Source of the DNA: Topomyia yanbarensis | Lineage: Eukaryota > Arthropoda > Insecta > Diptera > Culicidae | Length of the DNA stretch: 64,000 nt | Direction of reading: 5' to 3' | Assembly: GCF_030247195.1 (NCBI RefSeq) | Contig: NC_080671.1 | Location: forward strand, 198,014,676 to 198,078,675 | Part shown: piece by piece, positions 55,181 to 64,000 of the stretch | How positions within the stretch are numbered: position 1 is the first letter of the stretch | How the letters are laid out: each line of letters opens with the position of its first letter | Program-made: the position numbers and the translations under genes | The notes under the pieces: generated by a model | Seen by the model: only the letters and a program-made list of their open reading frames with translations | What the model was told of the DNA's origin: nothing | Databases searched by the model: none

Positions 55181-56112
55181 TCGTTGCTGTTGTGCTATCT
55201 TATGACAAACGCCATTTTGGGGTGAATGAGTTAGGTATGCCATGTTACTGAATTTTACAATATCTACAGCTTTTTCAGAATTTTTGAATTCTGATGGGTT
55301 TTTGAGATACAGCGAAACACGATTATGACAAGCGCCAATTTCTCGAGTGATCGAATTGTGCTATCTTGTGACAATAAAAAAAAAAATGGACAACAATCCT
55401 AGTTTGTTGGCTTGCTATAAGCCTAAAAGCTTGTGTTAGGAGGAAAATTTTTCCTACCATAGTTTTTTCTGCGAATTGTTGGTTTGTGTTTACAAGATTA
55501 TTGAACAAATTTCCTTTTGAGATTTCCACAAGTTTTGGGAAGTATACCGAAATGTAATAATGGATTGTGCAAGTAGAATATTTTTTTCGTGCAGTCGCCT
55601 GCCAACAATAATATTGTTTGATATATTTTGTCTCTAAATTGTTAATGAAACCAACTTTTAATTACTGATTTTCCCGAATAAACGAGGAAAATTGTGAAAA
55701 CTTTGTGTTTCAGTACCATCATTTTGTAACCTTATATTGCTGCTACCGCATGGAAAAGTATAACATTGGGCATAATGATGTATAACGCATAATATTACGC
55801 ATCAGTTATGATTCTTTTTTATATGAAATCTTCGGTGCACATTTGTGACACCTCATACATACTTTATCATCAATACACGCTTATGACACGTGTGCGAGTG
55901 ACTTTTGTTTACATTTTCAGCAAAAACTGTCAATATAGTCAATCGATCTTCGCATAAATCGAGAGATTACTACAGAAAAGATAGAAGCATCGGTTGCCTT
56001 TTCCGAAAAGTGTTATTTATAAATTCAAAGATATTCAATCTCAAACTTTAAAAATCGTTTTTCTCGAAAAGTGCTAAATGACGCTTGTCATAACATAGCA
56101 CAACAGCGACGA
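55181..56112. mobile_element. 932-bp TIR element
   Basis: The 36-bp ends (TCGTTGCTGTTGTGCTATCT at 55,181; complement ending at 56,112) match with about four differences. A further copy of TTGTGCTATCTTGTGACAA lies inside at about 55,355. There is no transposase, and the target duplication is unclear. Confidence 0.65.
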
Positions 56113-56540
56113 TGTCCGGAGGAGCGTAAAGTAGCTTTGTACTTCATGCTGTCGGAATTGTCTGATTACACCCAAGCTTGAAGCATCGACTATACTGCCC
56201 ATGATCGCAAATAAAGATAGGAAATCCCATTGAAAACGAGACAAACATGGTTAAGGCTCCGAAAATGGTAACCACAGGCGAATTTTTTTTTATCAATTTG
56301 TTGCCGTTGATAAACCGGTCACAATTTCACCAGATCCACGGACAAAAAAAACTTGTAAATTATAGTTAGATTCATATAAATGCCTAGTTTTTGTCGTCTC
56401 ATTTGTGTATTAAGGCTCATAAAAATACTATAAATTAGAAATGTTCTCCTTTCCAAATTAGTATGATTCAATGTTAGCATTAAGTTAGGCCACCTAAGAC
56501 ACCTTACCCTAAACCACACGTTTAGCATCCCGTCGATGAG
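56113..56540. other. non-coding spacer before the Gypsy element
   Basis: AT-rich; nothing recognised. Confidence 0.4.
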
Positions 56541-56544
56541 GCAC

Positions 56545-57993
56545 TGTGACAAACTTGACAGAATACGGCGAAGAATTTTGACACGCAACACCACTACATC
56601 CGGTTGAGAGAGAGCACGAGGAAAAGAGAGAGCGAGAAGAGGTTAAAGAGGAGTTAGAAAAAAGAGGCGAAGGCAGTTGGTAGCAGACAGTTGTCAGATA
56701 TAGACGTTTTTTGGAGTGACAACCACCAACCGAAAGCAAGTGCGAAGTGCCCGGAAGATACAGATCCCAGTACGGTGAGTCGACGACAAAAGCAGCCAGT
56801 CCGAAGTGAGCACAGTCGGCCCGGAATATATACACCGCTCATCCGGAACTTTCCATCAACTGTAGTCCGGATACAAGCGGCATCCGTTCGATATACGCTC
56901 CGTCCGTTCGGTACTAGTCCGGATCGCCCGGAATATTCACTCTCCGTCTGTCAGCCCGGACTAAGGCACCATCCGGTCGGTAGACGCTACACGTTATACC
57001 CGTACGGAAACAGTCCTCTTCGTCCGGAATTCACACAGCTCGTCCAACGTCAAGCAGAACCATCCGATATTTGTCCCGTCATCAGCGACTCACGTAACCA
57101 CGTGACGGATCTCCACGCAGCGACGTCTCCATTCATCTGCCTCGAGTGGTGCTGGTGGCCGGTGAGCCCCTTTACGATATTGCCGAGTCACACGTGTGCG
57201 TTGATTGGTGGGAACGAACGTTTTGAGGCTTGAGTCCGGTGAGGTCTGGTTGAGCCTGGCCCCCGCTCATCGACACTTGGACCGATGAGTTCCTCCTCCG
57301 CACATGAGCACCAGGGATAGAGTCAACAACATCGGCTACTGTGGCGGAAGCAACCCACCGAACCCATAAGACCCGGCGTGGTCCCGTACAGCCAACGGCT
57401 CTATTCCCCAACGAAGATCATCGAACCATCCCAACACACCAGGTATGATTCTTCCCTCGCTCTCTCTACATGTTCCTGTCGCCCGTGCCCCATCGGTTCC
57501 AGTTCGGCCGCATCGATACCCTTTTCCCTATTTCCTACATGTTAAATTCCTCAAATAAATAAGTAAAATGAATGTATGTTAGTCAACTTTCTTTTTCTAC
57601 TGAGCCTTAAAGTCTTTCCTGTTTGTCGATCTGCCTTGTTGTCTGGTTTGCGGTAAGTAATCTGTTGTGAGTCCTCCTAAAGCAGCAGTTTGGCGATCCG
57701 CGTAAAGAAAAATATTCTCAGTAATCTTGACTGAGAACATTTTCCCACCTGCTCTGGGAGACTCACGATTCCACCTACTGTGTATCGTGAAACGTGTTGT
57801 GTCCTTTTTCAGATATTTTGATTTTGGTGAACCAGCATAGAGTTTGTTTGAATACGCGAGAAGGAACGCGAAAGGCGTTCACGTTGATTCCCTAAACTTT
57901 GTTTGGAACGCATTTAGAAGAAACACCCGTAGCAATCAGAAGTGGCAAGTGATTGATTTTTCTCTTATACCCAGTTCGTTCTAGATACATTAT
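56545..57993 (+). promoter_or_regulatory. presumed 5' LTR, primer binding site and leader
   Basis: Non-coding, with a CCGG- and GTCCGGA-rich middle (56,730-57,060). AATAAA is at 57,554-57,559. The word TGGCGATCCGCG at 57,694 would pair with the 3' end of a tRNA, soon after AAAGCAGCA. The frame at 56,691-57,233 has no domain and is taken as chance. Confidence 0.5.
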
Positions 57994-57999
57994 TTGAAG

Positions 58000-60252
58000 A
58001 TGGCAGAAGCTAGGATTACAAGAGAAGTGCAAGAGTGTGATTTAGGAAAGTTGATTTACGACATTCGAGTGGATCATCTCAACGAGGATGAGCTTGATTT
58101 CGAATTAGAAATTAGAGAAGTTGTTTTCGTTCAGGATGATAGTATGTGTAGGAAACGTCGTTCGTTAAGAGAAAGGCTTAAGCTGGAAAAGGAGGAAAAC
58201 TTTCCAAATGTTAGGACACTAAAGCGCACGCCAAGTGACGAAATAAGTGTGTGCGAAAGTAAATTACGACATTTAGAAGAGACTATTAAACAGACTTCAA
58301 AAGATTTACCCCCCAGATGTCAGTCATCGTTACTACATCTCGGCAATAGAGTTATCTTGTTGAAAAGTTACGCGAGAACAGAAGAGATAGGCACGCTAAA
58401 CAAAATTCAGGAGAAAGTTCTGATTTATTTGAACAAATATTTCTATGGGAGACGCTCCCAGCATCAACTCCTGGACCCTGAAGTACCCGGTTTGGGGGAA
58501 TTGTTCACAGAGAATCCACCCCCTCAACCTCAGCAAACAAATTTATTGACAGATGATAAAATCATAGAATCCCTGAATAGACTGGGAGTTTTGGAAAAGG
58601 GCGAAACTGAAACAACTTATATCAAACAAGCCCTCGAACAGCTAGAACACGAAATGGATCTTTTAAGGATATTCAAGTTTACCCACACACCTTCGGAACT
58701 ACAGCAGTTTTCAAACCCCACTACACCATATTACAGAGAAGATATACTTCACTCAGTTCGACCCAGTATTGCATACACTGGTACAATCCCGAAACAGTCT
58801 AACGCGACTATTTCTACACCCGTGCCAGCTACCAACGTCCTGTCCCACGCTTCAATAATCGGTTTAACAACCACAACTATAACAAATTTAACCCCACGAA
58901 TAACCTCAACAGTTGGTTATTACCCAGATAACGTTTTCGCTCAGGTTACGACAATGCGTTACCCCACGGCGATATTTAATCCACCTGTTTACACTACAGC
59001 AACCACAGTTCCTTCAAGGATACCATCATTATTGCCTGATTCTTATTTAGGTCCGTGGACTCGTCCAGTTGTCACGTCTTCATACACAGGTCCAAACCCT
59101 AGTTTTCCAAACTATCCGGCGCCCACCACTTTATTAAATGGAGGTATGAATGGCCCCCAGATTCCTACCCCTTATCAAACCTATGATCAGATACCGCTAT
59201 CGGTAGCCCCGCCAGCATCAACGAATTATGTGCGCGGACAATTGAACCACCAGTCCTTACCAGTGTCAAGATGGAAGCTGGATAAATATGCCGGTACTGA
59301 CCAAGGTCTAAAATTAAACGAATTTTTGGTATTGGTTTCACAGTTAGCCCTATCAGAACATACATCTGAGGCTGAACTGTTCGATTCCGCTTTCCATTTA
59401 TTTACTGGACCAGCTCTCAATTGGTATATGTCGATGAGATCTGCTGGTCGCCTGATGAGTTGGTCTCACCTAGTCAGTGAGCTCCGCAAAACTTTTGCCC
59501 ACCCTGAACTCGATTCACTAGTACGCACGAGAGTCTACCAACGTAGACAGCAGCGCAATGAAAGTTTCCAAGAATATTATTATGATATGGAAAGTATGTT
59601 CCGATCAATGATTTCACCCATAAGCGATTCAGAAAAGCTCGACATTATAAAACGCAACATGGGAATGGATTACAAAAAGGCACTTCTTTGGAAGCCAATA
59701 TCAAACCTTCCCGAATTGTTAGAAGCTGGTCATGTTATTGACGCGTCCAACTTTTCGCTGTACTCAAAAATGTTCGGCACAGAAAAGTCAACGAACGCAA
59801 TATCAGAGACTAAACCTTCAAAATCAGATAACAATAAAACCGGAAATGGCAATAAACAGGCCCATAGACACACTGATCAAAATAACGGATCCCATAAGCA
59901 AAAAGACAGCCACTATAAAGGAAAGGATAATCTTTCGGAAGGCTCGAAACAATCCTCGGGGCACAACCAAAACAAACTTCAACCCATAGGTACTGAGAAC
60001 CCTCAAGAAGGCCCTTCAAAGCCAACTCGTACCCTACAAACCCTTGTGGAATCCCACCGCCCTCCAAGAAACTTCGAGTGTCTATACTGTCGGCAAACTA
60101 ATCATGGATTAGACCAATGTAGACATTATAGGGGGCTCCTGTGCTTAATATGCGGATTCAAAGGAGTGCTTAATACGCAGAATTGCCCGTATTGCCAAAA
60201 AAACGGACTGCAGGCGATCGAAAAGCGCCGACCGCCACAGCCTCCCGCGTAA
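58000..60252 (+). CDS. Gypsy gag polyprotein (750 aa)
   Basis: The structural protein of the retrotransposon particle. The start is the ATG at 58,000 (MAEARITREVQE); the frame extends two codons upstream only to a TTG. N-terminal helical region, a Pro/Thr-rich linker (residues 230-400), a Retrotrans_gag capsid domain from about 420 (RWKLDKYAGTDQGLKLNEF, ALNWYMSMRSAG, RRQQRNESFQEYYYDM), a Lys/Asn/Ser-rich basic segment, and a Cys/His knuckle group FECLYCRQTNHGLDQC then CLICGFKG and CPYC. The frame is intact throughout. The last knuckle overlaps the frameshift site that yields Gag-Pol. Confidence 0.88.
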   Translation: MAEARITREVQECDLGKLIYDIRVDHLNEDELDFELEIREVVFVQDDSMCRKRRSLRERLKLEKEENFPNVRTLKRTPSDEISVCESKLRHLEETIKQTSKDLPPRCQSSLLHLGNRVILLKSYARTEEIGTLNKIQEKVLIYLNKYFYGRRSQHQLLDPEVPGLGELFTENPPPQPQQTNLLTDDKIIESLNRLGVLEKGETETTYIKQALEQLEHEMDLLRIFKFTHTPSELQQFSNPTTPYYREDILHSVRPSIAYTGTIPKQSNATISTPVPATNVLSHASIIGLTTTTITNLTPRITSTVGYYPDNVFAQVTTMRYPTAIFNPPVYTTATTVPSRIPSLLPDSYLGPWTRPVVTSSYTGPNPSFPNYPAPTTLLNGGMNGPQIPTPYQTYDQIPLSVAPPASTNYVRGQLNHQSLPVSRWKLDKYAGTDQGLKLNEFLVLVSQLALSEHTSEAELFDSAFHLFTGPALNWYMSMRSAGRLMSWSHLVSELRKTFAHPELDSLVRTRVYQRRQQRNESFQEYYYDMESMFRSMISPISDSEKLDIIKRNMGMDYKKALLWKPISNLPELLEAGHVIDASNFSLYSKMFGTEKSTNAISETKPSKSDNNKTGNGNKQAHRHTDQNNGSHKQKDSHYKGKDNLSEGSKQSSGHNQNKLQPIGTENPQEGPSKPTRTLQTLVESHRPPRNFECLYCRQTNHGLDQCRHYRGLLCLICGFKGVLNTQNCPYCQKNGLQAIEKRRPPQPPA

Positions 60253-63200
60253 ACACGTACCCCATCTCTACTCCATCAGAGTACTGGGAGCCAGTTCATG
60301 AAGAAGAGTATGAGAACGAATACCCACAAACACTTACCATATCCCTTTCTCAATTCAACGATAATCGACCCTACGCAAATATTAAAATATACGGAGTACA
60401 GGCAAAAGGACTGCTTGATTCAGGCAGTCAACTCACTTTAATAAGTGAGAGAATGTACAATAAACTCAAAGTCCCTAAATTGAAACCGTTGCTTCGACCC
60501 GTAGTTGTTCGTTCAGCTAGTGGATCGGAGCTAAACGTCCTAGGGCAAATATTAGTACCGTTTAACTTCAACGGACATATTAAGATATTACCAACGCTGG
60601 TGATAAACAATCTAACCGTAGACTGCATTCTAGGTATGAACTTTTGGGCCAAATTTAAAATTTGGCCCACAGTTCAGGCTTGCGCGGTCGTCTGGGATGA
60701 GGAAATCCCCGACCCACAGACTAAAGAGAGTGTTCTCACAGCCAAAGAAGAGCAGCTTTTAGAAACAGTAAAGCAATTGTTTAAAGTAGCTGATCCCCAT
60801 AACTTGTCCACAACCCCCCTGATAACACATCGAATTGAGATCTCTGCGAACTGGAAGGGAAAGCCTCCAGTCCGACAATACCCTTACACTCTTTCGCCGA
60901 AGGTACAGGCCCAAGTAGGAACAGAATTAGAAAGGATGCTGAGAATCGGAATTATAGAACGGGCTCATTCGGATTGGTCATCCAATGTAGTTCCCGTGAT
61001 CAAACCGACAGGTAAGGTTCGTCTCTGTTTAGACGCACGTAAAGTCAACGAGAGAACCGTACGGGATGCCTACCCTTTGCCCCATCCTGGACGTATCTTG
61101 GGACAAATGCCCCGAGCCAGATATTTAAGCACGATCGATTTATCGGAGGCATTCCTTCAGATCCCGCTAGAGGAAACCTCAAGGCGTTATACTGCCTTCA
61201 GCATCCAGGGCAAGGGGATGTTCCAATTCACTAGGCTACCATTCGGACTAGTCAATAGCCCAGCAACATTATCCAGATTAATGGACCGGGTGTTAGGGCA
61301 TGGTGAATTGGAACCGAACGTCTTCGTATACCTTGACGATGTTGTCATAGTATCGGAGACGTTCGAGGAGCATGTTGAATTACTTCGCGAGGTAGCGAAA
61401 CGGCTCGCCGAGGCTAACCTTTCTATTAACATAGAGAAATCTAAATTCGGCGTTAGTGAACTGCCATTCCTAGGGTACCTGCTTTCCACCGAAGGTCTCC
61501 GTGCTAATCCCGATAAGATAAAAGCCATCGTGGAATACGAGAGACCGTGTACCGTGACCAAGTTGCGCCGGTTCCTAGGGATGGCCAACTACTATCGTCG
61601 CTTTATAGACGACTTTAGTGGGAGCACTTCCCCACTGACGGATTTGCTCAAAACCAAAGCTAAAACCATAACTTGGAATGAATCCGCTGAGGAAGCGTTC
61701 AACAGGATAAAAGAGAAACTAATTTCGGCGCCCATTTTAGCCTGTCCGGATTTCTCACAGGAATTTGTCATACAGACAGACGCAAGTGATGTCGCCGTCG
61801 CAGGTGTACTTACACAAATTCAGGAAGGACATGAAAGGGTTATCGCATACTTCTCACACAAATTAACTACGCCTCAGAGAAACTACCATGCGTGTGAGAA
61901 GGAGGCATTGGCTGCACTTCTTTCAATTGAAGCTTTTCGGGGTTATGTAGAAGGCGCTCACTTTATTTTGATGACCGATTCTTCAGCGTTAACCCATATA
62001 ATGACCACAAAGTGGAAAACCGCTTCAAGGTGTAGTCGATGGTGCCTTTCACTTCAACAGCACCATATGACGATAGTACACAAAAAGGGAAAAGACAACG
62101 TTGTCCCAGATGCCCTATCAAGGTCGGTGGCAGCAACGACGGCCAATCCCACATCTACGTGGTATGATGATTTAGTTGAGAAGGTACAAGAAAATCCCGA
62201 CGAATATGTGGACTTCCGAGTAAGAGAAGGGATCCTTTACAAATATGTCCCGGTTTTCGATACCCCCCACGACTCGCATTATGACTGGAAAGTTATCCCA
62301 GATCCAGAACAACGACCTGATATTATTCGTGATTGTCACGATGATTCCATGCACTTAGGAGTTGATAAGACTCTCGCTAGGGTACGTCAACGTTTTTACT
62401 GGCCTCGCATGACCACCGACGTCCGCGAGCATATCCAGAGATGCACAACCTGCAAAGAAACTAAAGCTCCAACCGTTGCTATGGTTCCACCGCTTGGTGA
62501 ACCGCGCATCACCACCCACCCATGGCAAATAATTGCATTAGACTTCATAGGTCCCCTACCGAGAAGTAAAAAGCAAAATCAATATATACTATCAGTAGTC
62601 GACTTGTTTAGCAAGTGGATTATGCTAGTCCCCTTTCGGAGAATTGATAGCGTCTCCCTCTGCGGTATACTCAGAGATCAATGGTTTTTCCGCAATTCCA
62701 TCCCTGAAGTAGTTATTACAGATAATGCAACTTGCTTCCTGTCGAGAGTTTAAAAATTTTCTTCTGCGATTTGACGTTCGGCATTGGCTAAATTCTCGTT
62801 ACCACTCACAGGCCAACCCTGTGGAGCGAGTAAACCGGACGGTTAACGCAGCAATCAGGTCATATGTAAAGAAGGATCAAAAACTTTGGGATACCAAGCT
62901 CTCTGAAATAGAAACCGTATTAAATTCATCCGTGCATACCGCTACTTCACTGACTCCATATTTTGCGACCCACGGATACGAGATGTATTGGAAAGGGTCA
63001 GACCATCGGTTGGGTGTAGACGATGAAGAAAACTCGGCTAACAGTCGTGCGTCTCGCCAGAGAGAATTATTTGAACAGATTTCAAAATTGGTCCAACGAA
63101 ATCTAGAAGAAGCTCGAAAAGAAGGCCAGAAGCGATATAATCTGCGTCACAGGAAGTATAGCAAAGGGTATCAGGTTGGCCAGCTTGTTTACAAACGCAA

Positions 63201-63363
63201 TATGAAATTGTCTAGCGCGCTTGAGAACTACAATGCCAAATATGGTCCCCAGTATTTGCCAGCGCGGGTTACAAGTAAAAAAGGTTCTTCATCGTACGAG
63301 TTGGAAGACCTTGACGGAAAACCACTGGGAGTATGGCCAGCATCCCATCTAAAACCGGGGTGA
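60183..63363 (+). CDS. Gypsy pol: protease, RT, RNase H, integrase; one frame break
   Basis: Expressed as Gag-Pol by -1 frameshifting; the frame overlaps gag by 70 nt. Protease: GLLDSGSQLTLIS. Reverse transcriptase: RLCLDARKVNERT, IDLSEAFLQIPL, FTRLPFGLVNSPATL and FVYLDDVVIVS (catalytic DD intact). RNase H: FVIQTDASDVAVAGVL, YHACEKEALAAL and MTDSSALTHI. Integrase: the HHCC finger with HDDSMHLGVDKT and CTTCKE, then the three acidic residues in ALDFIGPLP, VITDNATCF and HSQANPVERVNRT. A break of about two bases near 62,740-62,750 shifts the last part (62,725-63,363) into another frame, between the second and third catalytic residues, so this copy cannot make full integrase. Confidence 0.87.
60198..60204 (+). 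promoter_or_regulatory. -1 ribosomal frameshift slippery heptamer
   Basis: A AAA AAC with AAA and AAC as gag zero-frame codons (Gln-Lys-Asn in CPYCQKNG). Slipping back one base enters the pol frame, giving KKRTAGDRKAP. It lies in the gag/pol overlap, 49 nt before the gag stop. Confidence 0.85.
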
Positions 63364-64000
63364 TTAACCTTTCTCTCATTCGTCTACAATTTCCTGATTG
63401 TAGGAACTGCCCGTTATGATTTTCGGAGGGAAGTAATCTGGTCGAAGATACATCGTCTTTACTCGAGGCAAAACCAAGCAATTGTTGAATTGGCCGATTC
63501 CGAATGGGCCAAACCTTTCTCCGCTAAGCAAACGCTGAGGTTGCAAGACAGCTGAAAAAAAAACTTGATTAGTAAACAAATCTCTGCATCGGAAAGAAAA
63601 CACTTATCTGATATCGAAAACGGCAATTGATTCCTTTTCCGGGTTTTGTCGGGGAAAATCCATTTTCTGGGATGTTTAAGAATAGTTCCTATTTCGTTGT
63701 TGGGGACACATGATTTCAATTATCCTCTAGTGTCAATTTGACAGCACTGTTTGATTTCGCCTTGTTCGCTTACTGGCGTTCGTATAAAAATAGATAACCA
63801 AGAATGCTTGCTCGCATCTTGAAACCAAGGGAATGACAGGCCTCTAAATTTCAAATGATCGTTCCAATTGATTTCTATGTATGGAAATCAAAATAGAGCA
63901 GATCTAAACTATTGTGGATAATATATTATCACCACAAAAAAAAGAGAAACTAAGTTTTTCGGAAGAAAAACAATTTAGTTAAAATTTGCGCAAACCAATA
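63364..64000 (+). other. Gypsy 3' non-coding region
   Basis: No reading frame of note and no match to the presumed 5' LTR. Purine-rich tracts (GGAGGGAAG at 63,427; AAAAAAAAGAGAAAC at about 63,937) are possible polypurine tracts, so the 3' LTR may begin at or beyond the window edge. Confidence 0.4.

Larger units (their letters stand above)
56545..64000 (+). mobile_element. Ty3/Gypsy LTR retrotransposon, right end not in window
   Basis: A presumed 5' LTR (about 56,545-57,690; the start TGTGACA is tentative) contains AATAAA at 57,554. It is followed by a TGGCGATCC primer-site candidate at 57,694, a leader, gag from 58,000, a -1 frameshift site at 60,198 and pol to 63,363. Domain order protease, RT, RNase H, integrase is that of Ty3/Gypsy; the reverse transcriptase text suggests the Osvaldo/Mdg side of the group (uncertain). 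No env frame is present. No 3' LTR copy of 56,545 onward is found before the window ends. Confidence 0.82.

Noticed and set aside
56691..57233. 180-codon frame in the Gypsy leader
   Set aside because: No domain; it lies in the presumed LTR/leader and its composition reflects the CCGGA-rich sequence.
63364..64000. A possible env gene or 3' LTR of the Gypsy element
   Set aside because: No long reading frame, signal peptide or match to the presumed 5' LTR was seen.

Overview
The window is AT-rich, intron-containing eukaryotic DNA dominated by layered transposable elements. It looks like a mosquito genome, most likely Aedes: two near-identical tRNA-derived SINEs of the Feilai type, BEL/Pao, Ty3/Gypsy, LOA-clade and I-clade retroelements, and many short terminal-inverted-repeat (TIR) elements. 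The species call is inference from element families, not from a host marker gene. No bacterial operon, CRISPR array, rRNA gene or free-standing tRNA gene was seen.

Layout. 1-5.8 kb: a decayed minus-strand BEL/Pao element with a nested hAT-type element and an extra gag fragment. 6.8-7.4 kb: remnant of a Mutator-like transposase. 7.5-18 kb: non-coding DNA with several TIR elements and copies of a dispersed mosquito repeat. 18.5-19.1 kb (minus) and 23.6-24.1 kb (plus): two small, apparently single-coding-exon, divergently oriented genes of unknown function that share a C-terminal motif. 24.4-29.3 kb: TIR elements, including pogo-like ends and a hAT-type element. 29.6-33.6 kb: a broken LOA-clade LINE interrupted by a SINE; a second SINE lies just beyond. 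35.7-36.75 kb: a hAT-type element with a mariner-type element nested inside. 40.1-42.4 kb (minus): the one clearly recognisable host gene, a peroxisomal acyl-CoA oxidase (ACOX3-like) with three tiny introns and a peroxisomal targeting tail; its first coding exon was not found. 43.99-52.14 kb (minus): a full-length I-clade LINE with all catalytic residues seen, a GC-rich 96-bp minisatellite in its 3' UTR, a TAA-repeat tail and a 12-bp target duplication, inserted into a roughly 107-bp TIR element. 52.3-56.1 kb: TIR elements. 56.5-64 kb (plus): a Ty3/Gypsy element with gag, a canonical -1 frameshift site and pol carrying one frame break; its 3' LTR lies beyond the window or is missing.

Most interesting: the I-clade LINE, whose ORF1 and ORF2 lie in one frame, separated by two stops, with no AUG before the endonuclease domain; the unknown gene pair, one member having a well-spaced TATA/initiator promoter beside a CAGGTA word; and several hAT-type elements, three of which have interiors made largely of their own repeated short word.
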